A DNA stretch of 64,000 bases from Aphis gossypii (taxonomy: Eukaryota > Arthropoda > Insecta > Hemiptera > Aphididae), in the NCBI RefSeq assembly GCF_020184175.1, contig NC_065530.1, forward strand, positions 65,697,260 through 65,761,259, written 5' to 3'. The translations under genes and the position numbers were made by a program. Every line of letters starts with the position of its first letter. Positions within the stretch are counted from its first letter, which is position 1. Under the pieces are notes generated by a model. That model was given only the letters and a program-made list of their open reading frames with translations, made no database searches and had not been told where the DNA came from. Below are positions 1 through 10,569 of the stretch, piece after piece.

Positions 1-873
1 AGAAACTTCTCCAGTTTGTTTATTTGAAAATAATGTGTTTGCAAGTTATTTAAATCTTGAAAAAATAATTATATTTTAAAATTACAGATAGCAGTATAGA
101 ACACACGGCTAATGCAGCAAAAAACAAATGATTTTGAAAGAGTAATCATTACAGAGTATATTATTCAATACACATTGAACCTTAAAATCTTACTTGCTGT
201 TTTTATTACTTCAAATTTTCAATGTAATATAATGTCTTAATAATATGTTTATGCATTGTATATATATAAAGAAATTGTATTATTGGGGTTATTAATTTCA
301 TTTGCTTATTTTTTTTTGAATCTTTGAGAATTTTGTAGATTTTTAGAATTTAAAGTTAGTCAGATGTTGCCTTGGTGGTAGTTCCGAAGTTAAGATTTAG
401 TTGGAGTTAAATTATCATTAATATTGTTGAAGACAATTATTAAGATGAAATGTATTTTTTTAATTCTTAAGAAAATTCAATCAATATTGAGATTAATGTT
501 TTGTAATTAGACAGAACTGTAAAAACTGGGTGTACAAAGTGTGCACTGCACATGGGCCACAGACCTCATACTATATTGCAGGGCCTCAAAAATAGATTAT
601 AATACGGCCACACATGTCCTCTAGATTTTAGTTTGCACATAGACCTCGAGTAGTCTAGTTACAGTACTGTAATAAGATGTATATTATTTAAGCATACTAA
701 GTGATTATCACATAACACAATTTAGGTTTGATTAATGTGATGTGTATTTGAATTGTGCAATCTAAGTGACAAGGTATACACCATATAAAATGATTGCCCA
801 TAATATTGTACAATTTGACATTTATTAAGGATTAGGACAGTTGCATATAACTGTTTGCTTGTATGATCTATTG
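1..873. other. AT-rich intergenic stretch
   Basis: No coding signal is visible. A less AT-rich patch around 535-620 contains GGGCCAC and GGGCCTC words and looks like a worn transposon end, but I cannot define its limits. Confidence 0.5.
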
Positions 874-1242
874 ACAGTGATGCCCAACCTGTTTTCTCCG
901 GTAGACCACTTAGGTAAACAATTATCATCAAGCGAGCTACCAAATATAAAAGTGAATAATCTTAATCTAATGATATAATTTTGTTATACATACTACATAT
1001 AAGTACGTTTTGGACTTGTTTTCATATCTTTCATTGATTAATGAAAAAAATTACAGATTGAGGTACATAATGTACATATTAGGTATAGTTTGATCTGTAC
1101 GCTCTTTGTGCACGAGTGATATCGATATTAAATCATAAAATTTATATTTGAAAATATTGGACAGAAAAAATCACTAAGATAATAAGATAAAAATTTGTAA
1201 CGACTAACCGGTCACATGTGGCCCGCGGGTTGAATACCACTG
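874..1242. mobile_element. hAT-type MITE with intact 8-bp target duplication
   Basis: The 369-bp element begins ACAGTGATGCCCAACCTG and ends GCGGGTTGAATACCACTG, imperfect inverted ends of the CAGTG...CACTG type seen in hAT elements. The 8-bp word ATCTATTG lies directly before it (866-873) and directly after it (1243-1250), as expected for a hAT target-site duplication. The interior is AT-rich with no reading frame, so the element is non-autonomous. Confidence 0.75.
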
Positions 1243-1250
1243 ATCTATTG

Positions 1251-2340
1251 ATTGCATGAAGAAGAAATATTATTAGATGACAATTTGTCTACAAATAGTG
1301 TGTGATACTGTGATGGAAATTAAAGAGAGTGTATACTTAAATGAGAATATTTTAATTTTTAACACAAATAAAATAGTTTAAAAATTAGAATTTTTTAAAT
1401 AAAAAAACTATGATAAAAATGTGGTTCATAAACTAACCAAAAAAATTAATTTAAAATATTGTTTATTTTATAGAGATATAGAGGATTTTACAGGATCTAT
1501 TTAAAAAAACCTATGTTATCTTTGGTAACATTACCTACCCGATATTCAAAGTACCTAATTGCTTTTATAAATATATTATTCTTTTGATAAATATTTTTTT
1601 AAAGCATTAAAAATTATATTACTTTTGATCTTTAGATTCAATAATAATATAGGTATTGCTTAGATGTCCAATTCAATTTTGATTGTTGTATCAATAATTC
1701 TAAGGACAATATTTTAATCAACTTATATCGAGTTCTGTGTTTTAGTTTGGATCTTGCACTAAAAATTAGAGTAAAAATAATAATAATTCATTTACTAAAC
1801 AAGAGACAAAGAGTGAAGCTTATTTATCTCTCATTCCTAACTAACCTAATGTGCCTTTCTTACATTACACATGTAGAATTTAATCTTCAATATTCATAGC
1901 ATGTTTATTTTATATTTTATTGGTGACCAATATTTTAATATGGATTAACCCGTATATAAGTTTTTTTGTGTTTAATTTACAATGATTGTACGAATTTATG
2001 ATACATGTCGTCAGGAAATATACTCTGTTGCTGTGTGATACGCATATACCTATTGTGTTTTGTTGATTTCCAAATGTTTATTTTCGCATCTCAAAACATG
2101 CCTTAACAACGCGTCTCCAAGTCCTTTTATTCGACGTTCGACTTGAATGTATAAATTAAAGTCCTGTATTCTCTTGACTTTCTAATCGCATACCTATCTA
2201 GGTAATTTACCTCGTACAAACAAACAGCGCAGAAACATTTTCAACGCGCCACGGCAGGACCGCAGGAGTGTTCAGTGTTTTGGGTACGCACCTGAGCCAA
2301 GATATACAAATATTATATCACATGGTAGTATAATATTTTG
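1251..2340. other. AT-rich upstream region of the small secreted protein gene
   Basis: Nothing coding is seen. From about 2100 the base composition becomes more mixed, and 2220-2300 contains several GC words, which suggests the promoter and 5' untranslated region of the gene at 2341. I could not fix a transcription start, and a 5' non-coding exon is possible. Confidence 0.4.
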
Positions 2341-2778
2341 ATGAACTCACTTAAATCGTCGTCATTTCTGTTGATCATCGCAACATTGGCCTGTTGCACG
2401 TCCCGGCGAGCGGTTCAATGTTCCGCGGGGATGTCGCCGCAAGAACTCGAAGAGATCGAAGCGTTCGTGGGATCCGTATTGGCGGTCGCCCGACAGTACA
2501 ATCTGGGAATCTCGGACCGACTGCCACCGAGGCCGGGCATGCCCGCGGATATGGTCGACGGACCGCTGCCCGACGACATGCAACGGTACTTGGAAGGCTT
2601 GCTGAGCGCCTCGTTGGCAGTGGACCGAAGGACGTTGGTAGCGATGCTGCTGGACGACACGTTGGTCGTCGACGAGGATCAGGATCCGCACCACATGTTT
2701 GATCGGATGCACGGTGGCCGGAAATCCGAGGTGCAAGCCAAGAAGTCCGTTGTACGTATGCCGAAGAAAACGCCTTAA
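2341..2778 (+). CDS. small putative secreted protein, unknown function
   Basis: A 145-residue open frame. The family is not recognised. The N-terminus (MNSLKSSSFLLIIATLACC) is a clear hydrophobic signal-peptide-like segment, with likely cleavage near residue 20-27. The mature part is acidic and leucine-rich in the middle (PDDMQRYLEGLL, TLVAMLLDDTLVVDED) and ends in a basic tail (KKSVVRMPKKTP). There are few cysteines after the signal region. The start is the first ATG of the frame, six bases after an in-frame AT-rich stretch; a TTG one codon upstream is not a plausible start. Coding GC is far above the surrounding DNA, which supports a real gene. A possible splice donor GTACGT occurs at about 2752, but the decayed inverted copy next door conserves the sequence past it, so a single-exon reading is preferred. 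It could be a salivary or haemolymph protein, but nothing in the sequence decides that. Confidence 0.6.
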   Translation: MNSLKSSSFLLIIATLACCTSRRAVQCSAGMSPQELEEIEAFVGSVLAVARQYNLGISDRLPPRPGMPADMVDGPLPDDMQRYLEGLLSASLAVDRRTLVAMLLDDTLVVDEDQDPHHMFDRMHGGRKSEVQAKKSVVRMPKKTP

Positions 2779-2832
2779 GATGTGCTGTATGTGAGGTCTT
2801 AATTCTTATATGGAATAACATCGCACGCACCA

Positions 2833-3058
2833 CTACGTCTTCTTCGGCACGAGGACTCGTTCACTCGCGTCTATAGAGTTTGCTGTCACCGACGCACCCG
2901 ATCGAACAACACACCGTGCGGATCCTGATCCTCGTCGACGTTTAACGACTCAATCTGTCGTTCAGAAGCTAGCATCGGCGCATCGCTATTAATGTCCGCC
3001 GGTCCCTTGCCGACGAGGAGGTCAGCAAGTCTTCCGGGTATCGTTGCATGTAATTCGA
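2833..3058 (-). pseudogene. decayed inverted copy of the 2341-2778 gene
   Basis: Read on the minus strand, this segment aligns with the 3' half of the gene at 2341-2778: both share ACATGCAACG, then about 70 bases at roughly 80% identity by eye, then an identical block CGTCGACGAGGATCAGGAT and a shared GCCGAAGAAGACG-like end before the stop (TAG at 2833-2835). The copy has an in-frame TAG where the gene reads the LLDDT segment, plus an insertion of about 20 bases before the GACGAGGATCAGGAT block, so it cannot encode the full protein. The two lie tail to tail with only about 54 bp between their stops. No signal-peptide part is recognisable, so the copy is 5'-truncated as well. Confidence 0.8.
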
Positions 3059-4103
3059 CATCCAAAGAACGAGAAAAGCTGTCGTACAGCGTTACCCGTG
3101 GGTTTTCTTTGTAATGTAACCCACCATTATGTCATATATATTTGTTAATACCTATAATCATAAAATATAATTTTGATCGTATATGTTTTTTTCTTCTTTG
3201 AACACGTCGTGTTCAAAATGTGATATATTTAAATAATGCTTAAGAGTTAAGTAGAATTAAAAAAAGTTGTCAACGAATGTGTAAAATTCTTTTTATCTTT
3301 CTTACTATTTTACTATTTTATAAAATATATACTTAATATATACCTAAGCATCGATTCAACTTATTTTCCCATATTATGTGTTCTCAGGAATTTGGTTAAT
3401 TTGGTTTTGGTGGCCAACTTTTTTGGTCACGATCTACTAAAAATATATTTCACCTTGAGGATCGACTTCCATAGAAAATATTTGAATAACTATAACATAA
3501 CTGCATAAATTGTTTAGTGTATAATATATATAGACTTAAAATAAATTCTAACATAATTGACTTTGAAATTGTCCACAATTGACCGTTTGGCCACCCCCGC
3601 GGGTTACAGGTACTATATTGATAGACATCATATTATATTTATTTTAATTTAAAATAATGATAATTGTAACTACTCTTCTAAATAATAATAATGTGATAAT
3701 GTCTATCAATTATGTTTTTTTATACACGATTCATATAATATATTATTATTATATTATACTATAGCTGCACTTCGTTGCCCGTTAAAAATGCCAATTCTAT
3801 AATATGATTCGAATTTTGATCAATTTATTATTTAATATTCGGTTTAACGGTGTTCAAAACTTAGACAAAAGTGACTGAAAATAGCGATTGAAAATAACGT
3901 AATGTTTTTTTTTATAATCAAATACCCCCTGTCCTCCTATATGACTTGTTAGATACAAGGATTGTCGAGTAGTTGCTAAATACCCAAGACCAGTATTATG
4001 TAAAAAACTTCCAATTTTGTAACTGACACGAAAGATATAATATATAGCTAATAGCAATAACCAATACGGAATAAGAATAGGTTATAAGAATAAACCGTAC
4101 AAT
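3059..4103. other. AT-rich intergenic with transposon scraps
   Basis: No gene is seen. About 3400-3610 is bounded by GGTGGCCAACTTTTTTGGTC and GGCCACCCCCGCGGGTTACA, resembling the worn ends of the hAT-type MITEs elsewhere in the window, but no target duplication was found. A GC-containing patch near 3765-3785 (GCTGCACTTCGTTGCCCG) also looks like a repeat end. Confidence 0.35.
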
Positions 4104-4296
4104 CTCGCACAAGACTTTACTCCCTCAATATTTTATAATCAAAACAACCATTTCATTTAATTATTAAAAATTATTGGTTACCACTATCAAAAAATTAAAA
4201 CGCTACAACACAGGTAAAGTTCTTCTCAATACGATTTAAAATTTTGGTAATTTTGATGTAAATATCGAGGGAGTAAAGTTTCCCGCGCAAAACAGT
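4104..4296. repeat. short inverted-repeat element (MITE-like)
   Basis: The left part (around 4105-4135) contains GACTTTACTCCCTCAATATT, and the right part (around 4262-4292) contains its near complement AATATCGAGGGAGTAAAGTT. An inner pair (ATTGGTTACC and TGGTAATTTTGATG) also folds back. The whole segment therefore forms an imperfect hairpin of about 190 bp. No target-site duplication was identified. Confidence 0.55.
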
Positions 4297-5042
4297 TTTT
4301 AACTATGTTACGCGTGTTTAAGACAGAGACAACACATGCGAGTATCAGTATAGCGTCCTCCTAAGGGAACGCAACAGTAGCGAAAATACTGTATAAAAAC
4401 ATGTCAATTTTGTTCCAATAATATGGCTTACTGAATGGTTTTAGATTTTAGAGCAAAATACCTTCATTAAAAGTTGTAGAGGAGAGTTGAATCTGTATTA
4501 TTGAGTATATGATTAGATTTTTGATATTTTATTTTATTATACCTATATAGAAACCATAAATAAAACTTAATTATTGCATTTACTCGCTTAAACCTATATT
4601 ATATATTTTAAATTTAAGGTAATTAGTTACATATTAGGATACATCCATTAAAAATGTATAAATAATAAAACTGTGGTATTATAAATCTATTAAAAATTAT
4701 ATTGATAAAATATAGATATCTGACGTATATACTATTTTTGGTTTTTGTTTATCACTAAACACAAGCAAAAAAATAAAATAAAATATACATTAAATAGTAA
4801 AAATATAATCGTATAATATAAAAATTTATGAACTGAAGAATACATTGTTGAATAATGGAGATATCCGAGTGTTATACAGTACAGCTATATTTTAATCTAC
4901 TGATATTAAATGCGGGTTTTTATAACTCCAATTTTAGTAAATTAATTGCATCTTTATTTATAATTTCAATGTTCATCACACAAGGTTCAGTACTTGATAA
5001 ATGGTCCTAGGGGCTAGGGCCCCCATTCATCAACACGACACA

Positions 5043-5096
5043 GGATAGGGCCTACCGGGAAAATCCCGAATTCCCGGTGGGCCTATCGCCCTATCC
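5043..5096. repeat. GC-rich nested hairpin
   Basis: A 54-bp GC island in AT-rich DNA. The outer arms are GGATAGGGC and GCCCTATCC; the inner arms are GGCCTACCGGGAA and TTCCCGGTGGGCC. Both fold on the same centre. It is probably the remaining tip of an inverted-repeat transposon; GGGGCTAGGGCCCC just upstream (5010-5023) is also self-complementary. Confidence 0.5.
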
Positions 5097-7399
5097 GCCA
5101 CTGAATGAACGTGTTTTTGGAAATATTCATCAGACTATAATAATATAATATACTTGACTGTCAAATACTCAAGTACTATAGTGGTTGGCACGAATTAAGA
5201 TATACCTATTTAATACTTAATACTTAATTCGTGTTGGTCAGGTAACAGGTAAGGTTTATTAGTATTAGATAATATAATATACTAGGTATATTCCAAGTTT
5301 AAAGTTATACTGGTAGTTATACGTTATACCCATGATATAATTATAAGCTAGGTATGATGTCAATAAACTTAAATCTTATAGTTTATTATATATTTATATC
5401 ATGGTTATACCCACATTTATACCTACCTACATACTTATAATATTATCTTTACGTAGAAACACATACAAATAATATAATAAACACAAAATACAAATTCCCA
5501 TAGAAAAATGTTAAATTTAGCTATGCCGTGTTATAACACGTTTTCTTCGACTGATTAGGTTAGGTTAAAAGCCACCGCCATCAATACCGCGGTAGTGTGG
5601 AGGTCCTTTATAATTTATAAAATATTAGTATATTACCATTTACCAACGAATGAACGAACTCTGACGCCTGACGGCTGACACACTTTACATTTTACACGGT
5701 GGCACGTTATCGTGTCTTCAAGTTGGACGGCCGTCGATTAGTCGGTTCAACTTTTCTTTAACTATCAATGTAAGTTATAACTTATACGTATCGGTTAAAT
5801 TTACACAGTTTAATTGTTTTATAAATTACTTAATTGTAGTTTTTGATACTAAGTTTGTTTTTAACTTTGTTATTAAGTTTTTGGCAGGTAAGTAATCACA
5901 AATATTCACGATTTACTAACGACTTGTTCAAATTAAAATATGTATTTCTATATTTATATTGATTAAGATTTAATTTTTACTAGAGCATTTAACGAATGTT
6001 ACGAGGTCGTAGAATATTTGAATAAATGTTATGAGTTCATGTATGAGGGGAAAATGTTTAATTGCAACGCCCTGATAAGCCCTTGTTGTTGTCATTTAAT
6101 TAAAAATATCTCTGACGATGCTTATAAAAATATTATAGAGGAAATGGAAAGAAGATGACTAATGGCTCTTTGATCGAAGTCAGACCTGTGGGCTGTGAGC
6201 ATCGCCGTTTTACCAGCTCCTGATCATCATTTTAAGTAGGTATTTCCATTTTTGTTTTATTATTATCATTTAATTACAATATTAATTTATAATTAATGAT
6301 AAATTACTAGATTATAATTCCCTAATAATAATTATAATACAGTAGGTTTATGTGTTTTCAAAATTAATATGCAACTATATAAATTAAATAAATATTATCT
6401 ATAACTTCGAATACTTTTATGATTGAATAAATGTATAAATGAATTAATGAAATATAAATATACATACCTATTTAAAAAAAATCACATTTGTTGGTAAAAA
6501 TGTTTGACTTAAAATTTTCCGGCATTTTTTTAAAATTTATTTTGTCATTTATAAATATTTTTTAATAAACTGTATTTTTTTTAAAATTATTTCCGAACTT
6601 CTCATTTTAATATATGTGTCGATATTTACTTAAATTACTTTGTTACTTGAAATAATTCCGTACCCAAATAATGTAGGTGGTACCTGTGATTAGACCCTAG
6701 TAGGTACCTATACTTAGGGCTTAACTCGGATGCGCTGATAGAATTGAATATTATCCCATGTCGTGAACATTCAATCACTCATAAAAATATATTGTGACTT
6801 TATACAAAAATTTTTTTATTAATTTTCAGTAAATAATAATAATAATATTTCTTTATTACGGAAATAAATTCCAATTACATTTTTTTTTCATATAATATAT
6901 ACGTACATAACGTACGTTACCAGTATATATAACAATAATATTAATATTTAATAATAATAATTTAAAAATTAAAGAACAAATAGGTATTAATATCATAAAT
7001 TAAAATATTTAAATTTATACAATAAAAAATAAAATTAAAATAAAAACGAGATATTAATTTTATTTCTAGTAGGTACCTATAATTTGTTATATATTTCTTA
7101 AAACATTCACCATAAAAGTATTTAAAAAATTACAAAAAAGTCAATATTTTTTATAGTAGACCTTAAAATATTGGATGGAAAATTTAACATATAATTTGTA
7201 GTTGAATGTTTTGTGTAGAATAAATTTAAAGATTGGTAGTTTATTGAATTCATTTTAAAATTTATATTTGCAGTAATTTCCGACAATCAATCATATTATT
7301 TAATAATTTAATTACAAATTTCAATTTAATTTGCATAAATCGTTGTTCTAGTGAATAAACTTATTACGAATTGTATGAATTAAAATTTTGCAGTTTGGT
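5097..7399. other. intergenic; promoter-like patch and one short open exon-like stretch
   Basis: 5540-5770 is richer in GC (repeated GACGCC/GACGGC words, then TTGGACGGCCGTCGATTAG) and reads like a promoter or 5' UTR. 5984-6157 (+) follows a polypyrimidine tract ending in TACTAG and is open in one frame, containing residues such as CYEVVEYLNKCYEFMYEGK, with a CCCH stretch, up to a TGA. 6160-6222 stays open in another frame (MTNGSLIEVRPVGCEHR) and then stops. I do not recognise the product; the frame breaks suggest a degraded gene or a transposon scrap. The rest is AT-rich. Confidence 0.3.
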
Positions 7400-7415
7400 C
7401 CTCAAATTGAATCTA

Positions 7416-8139
7416 GGAAAAAAAAGCCCCGGAAAAAAAGCCCCAGAAAAAAAATACGGTAAAAAAAGCCCCGTCATAGGAAAAAAAAGCCCCGTACCTA
7501 CGAAATACATATTACTTTTTTATAATAGTGTACATTTTATAATTTTAAATTTTTAAACAATATACCTATCTATATTATTATATAATATTTTACACTATAT
7601 AGGTATAAATATACATTCGGAATATAAATGATGAAAGTATTATATTTTATTGCAGACACTATCTGGCAACTATGTGGGTATGGTAGGTTAGGTAAAATGA
7701 AATTGGAAGTTGCTGCAGACCAAGCAAAATTGGCGTTAAGTAATGTAGGAGATTATGGTAGTACAAAACTTGGTACAAAAAAATTAACCGAAAACCGCTT
7801 AAAAAATTTATGCATGCAAATCAAAAATAATGATATATAAGTATATTAGATTTTCTTATGACTGTTAGCCACAACATTAGAAAGCAATGCTACTAAATTT
7901 TTTACCTTTAAACATTTTTTAAAATATAAACAAACAACAAACTACAATTAATAATGTATTTTTAACTGTGATATAATTAATTTATATTTATATTTATTTT
8001 AATAATATGTATTCATCTTATTTACATTTTTACATTAAAAAAAAAAAAAAAATGGTTATGGATATTATGATTATAATTAATTGTATAAATCATAATATGG
8101 TATGGGGCTTTTTTTTCCTATGACGGGGCTTTTTTTTCC
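7416..8139. mobile_element. foldback element with repeated GGAAAAAAAGCCCC ends
   Basis: The left end carries four clear units of GGAAAAAAAAGCCCC type (7416-7430, 7431-7444, 7460-7473, 7479-7494) and one degenerate unit at 7445-7459. The right end carries two inverted units, 8104-8118 and 8124-8139. The last left units and the right units also share the spacer GTCATA, so at least 40 bp form an inverted pair. The word CCTCAAATT occurs just outside both ends (7400-7408 and 8146-8154), a candidate 9-bp target duplication. The interior holds an open frame at 7628-7840 preceded by a TTTTATTGCAG acceptor-like site; its product (containing KLEVAADQAKLALSNVGDYG) is not recognised. Confidence 0.6.
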
Positions 8140-8212
8140 GAGTACCCTCAAATTATAGTAAATATGATAAAAATGTAAACTTTGAATATTTGAAAACAAA
8201 AATTGTGACCAT

Positions 8213-8500
8213 ATGTTCCGCAAGAATAATTTACAAGATATTTTGTGTTTAAATTTTCAAAGTTTATATCACAACAAGAATTATAGAGGTTTTTCAAACA
8301 AAACTACTTTACAGTTTACACAATATAATGCCCTACGCGCAGTTTATACCATGCTGTACCAGCAGCCGTACCAGCAGCAATCGATGGTTGATATTGCTGC
8401 TGAAACGTGCTCAAAAGTCGTTAAGCAGGCTGAACCTGGGCGGAAGCCAAAAGCTCAAAAGCTGCAGCACACGTTTAACGGCAGTACGTTTGTTAATTAA
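8213..8500 (+). other. unrecognised open stretch, possible degraded coding remnant
   Basis: The part from about 8320 to 8490 is richer in GC than its surroundings and open in two overlapping frames; one contains AVYTMLYQQPYQQQSMVDIA and a basic EPGRKPKAQKLQ stretch. A possible acceptor (TTTCATTTCAG) follows at about 8503-8513, then AACATGGCTGCGAGTTGC and a GTATTG donor-like site. I recognise no family. It may be an old retrocopy fragment; nothing shows that it is expressed. Confidence 0.2.
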
Positions 8501-8599
8501 TTTCATTTCAGTTAACATGGCTGCGAGTTGCAATTGGCGCCATAAAAAAGGTATTGATGATATTTACGATAGTTATGTTTTTATCACAAATAATTAATA

Positions 8600-10242
8600 T
8601 TTTTAATAAATAAAATGTTTAATCTTAATCATATAAAATATCTATATCAAAAATTCAAAGTTAATATAACATAACATTAATTAACAACTACATATACCTA
8701 ATAGGTAAAAATATATTTGTCTATAATTAAAATATTACCATTTATGATTTATCCTAGCCGTTATTCAATGTTTATTGTTTTATTTATTGAAATTAACATA
8801 TTTATAAACATTAGTAGGTATATATTTGCAATGTATGTATTCTAATGATTTTTAGGCGTGTATAAATCTAAACAAAAATTGAATATACTTTGATTAGATT
8901 TATTATGTTAAAATACTAGTTGTTTTTTTTTAATTTATTGATAAATCTATTTTTCAGATAACCAGAAAATCAAAATTAGGCCACCCCGCAAGCGGAACTA
9001 TAGGTTTAAGACGCCCACTTGTAGGTTTCAAAAACATTTTAGTACAAAAATATTATCTTTTAAAAAATTACCTATATTGACCTCTTATACAATTAACAAT
9101 TATATTTTACTATTTATAATTATTATCTGTTATAGTAGTATATATGTATACACTATACCTATTGCTATTATACCTAAGACTTCTGTTTTTTACTTATAAC
9201 ATATAACAATATATCATAATATTACCTATTGTGTTTATAATTATATTTTTGTTAGATTTACAATCTATATTTTATAGGTACAATTAATTATTATTTTCAT
9301 TATAATATATAATATTTTATTATATTTTGTTATAGCCTATAGGTACATGGTAATTACCAATTAGGTGTTCACATTTATATTTATATTTCTGGGCTTTTTT
9401 CCGCCTACCCTGTAGAACACATAAAATTATTAAATATTTATCTAAATAAAATAATATATATTTTTTAAATACAATCTTTTACACGATGAGCTAACAGATA
9501 AATTTAAATATTTAGACAGTAAATAGATCATCTGAGGATTTTCAATTTGTAAACAGATATTATGTTTATATCTAACAATAGACATTTTGCAACTATCAGC
9601 TACTATGATTGGAATAGATTTCTTTTTTCGAATGGTAGGATTTCAATGATTAATACGAATTTGAAAAACATATTAAACCAACCAAAACCTTAATAATTGG
9701 TAATTTAATAATTCGCTATTGAGATACTATATTATTTATTATATTTATATAGGTTTTAATATTTTATTCTTATATCACCCTATCGAACTGCATTAATAAA
9801 TAATGAGCTACTACAATAAATGCGAAAAACAAGTTCAAAATAATTATTACCTACTTCAAACGTTAAACAGACGAATACCACGGAGATGTCTGGTTATACG
9901 AATTATGTAGTAAAACTCAATTCTCGATAGAAAATAGAAATACGTATTATGGGCGGGCTGCCGCCCTTCCGCGAGCTCCTGACAATTTTCCGGGAGGAAT
10001 CGCTGGTATCTGACTACATATTCGGAATTTCCAGTTCATAACGGAGATTTCCATTCTACTTTTACGCAAAATAAAAGTAAGTATTTTAAAAAAAATACTA
10101 AACAGGACCTTCTTTTTAGGGTATTTCTATAACCGTGGCCGTTATTGCTGGTGTGTTGCGCTATCTATTGGTCAAACGTAATTTTTGAATATGTAGTAGA
10201 TTTTTAACGGATTTGGGAACCCTGCAGGTCCTTATGATAAGG
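8600..10242. other. AT-rich intergenic upstream of KICS2
   Basis: No gene is seen. Short GC patches at 8985-9025 and 9950-10010 (GGGCGGGCTGCCGCCC is itself nearly palindromic) look like repeat remnants or promoter-proximal sequence. Confidence 0.4.
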
Positions 10243-10269
10243 ATATTTGATAAGGACCTTATCAAATAT
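10243..10269. promoter_or_regulatory. 27-bp palindrome with paired GATAAGG motifs
   Basis: ATATTTGATAAGG, one central A, then CCTTATCAAATAT: 13-bp arms that match perfectly. Another GATAAGG-type site (CTTATGATAAGGATA) lies 10 bp to the left, and GGTCCTTAT to its left pairs with ATAAGGACC inside the palindrome. It lies about 300 bp before the KICS2 start codon. GATA-factor binding is a guess from the motif only. Confidence 0.35.
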
Positions 10270-10569
10270 TGCTAGCGAAACATTCGTGTAAATTTGTAAA
10301 TGTAAAATAAATAAATTTAATGGTCTGTATTGTTTTAATACTATAAAAAAATAATATAATTAAAATGTAAGTGTTGTTGACATTGTTCTTTGATATTAAT
10401 ATATTGTTAACTATTGAAGAACCTTTGTGATTAATGTTGGCAAGTGTATACCTATTGTTAATAAGTGTTATACACTTATACACTGCAAAAATATTTTTAT
10501 TCAATAGCTGTAAATTATACTAGTAAGAAGTAATAAAGTTTACTATAATATTATAATAATGAAATAAAC

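Noticed and set aside
2362..2833. Antisense frames over the small secreted protein gene (2362-2736, 2375-2833, 2415-2660)
   Set aside because: Shadows of the GC-rich plus-strand gene. The plus frame alone has a signal peptide, and its sequence is matched by the inverted copy.
7371..7556. Lys-rich frame with repeated GKKSP
   Set aside because: It is only the translation of the tandem GGAAAAAAAGCCCC units at the end of the foldback element.
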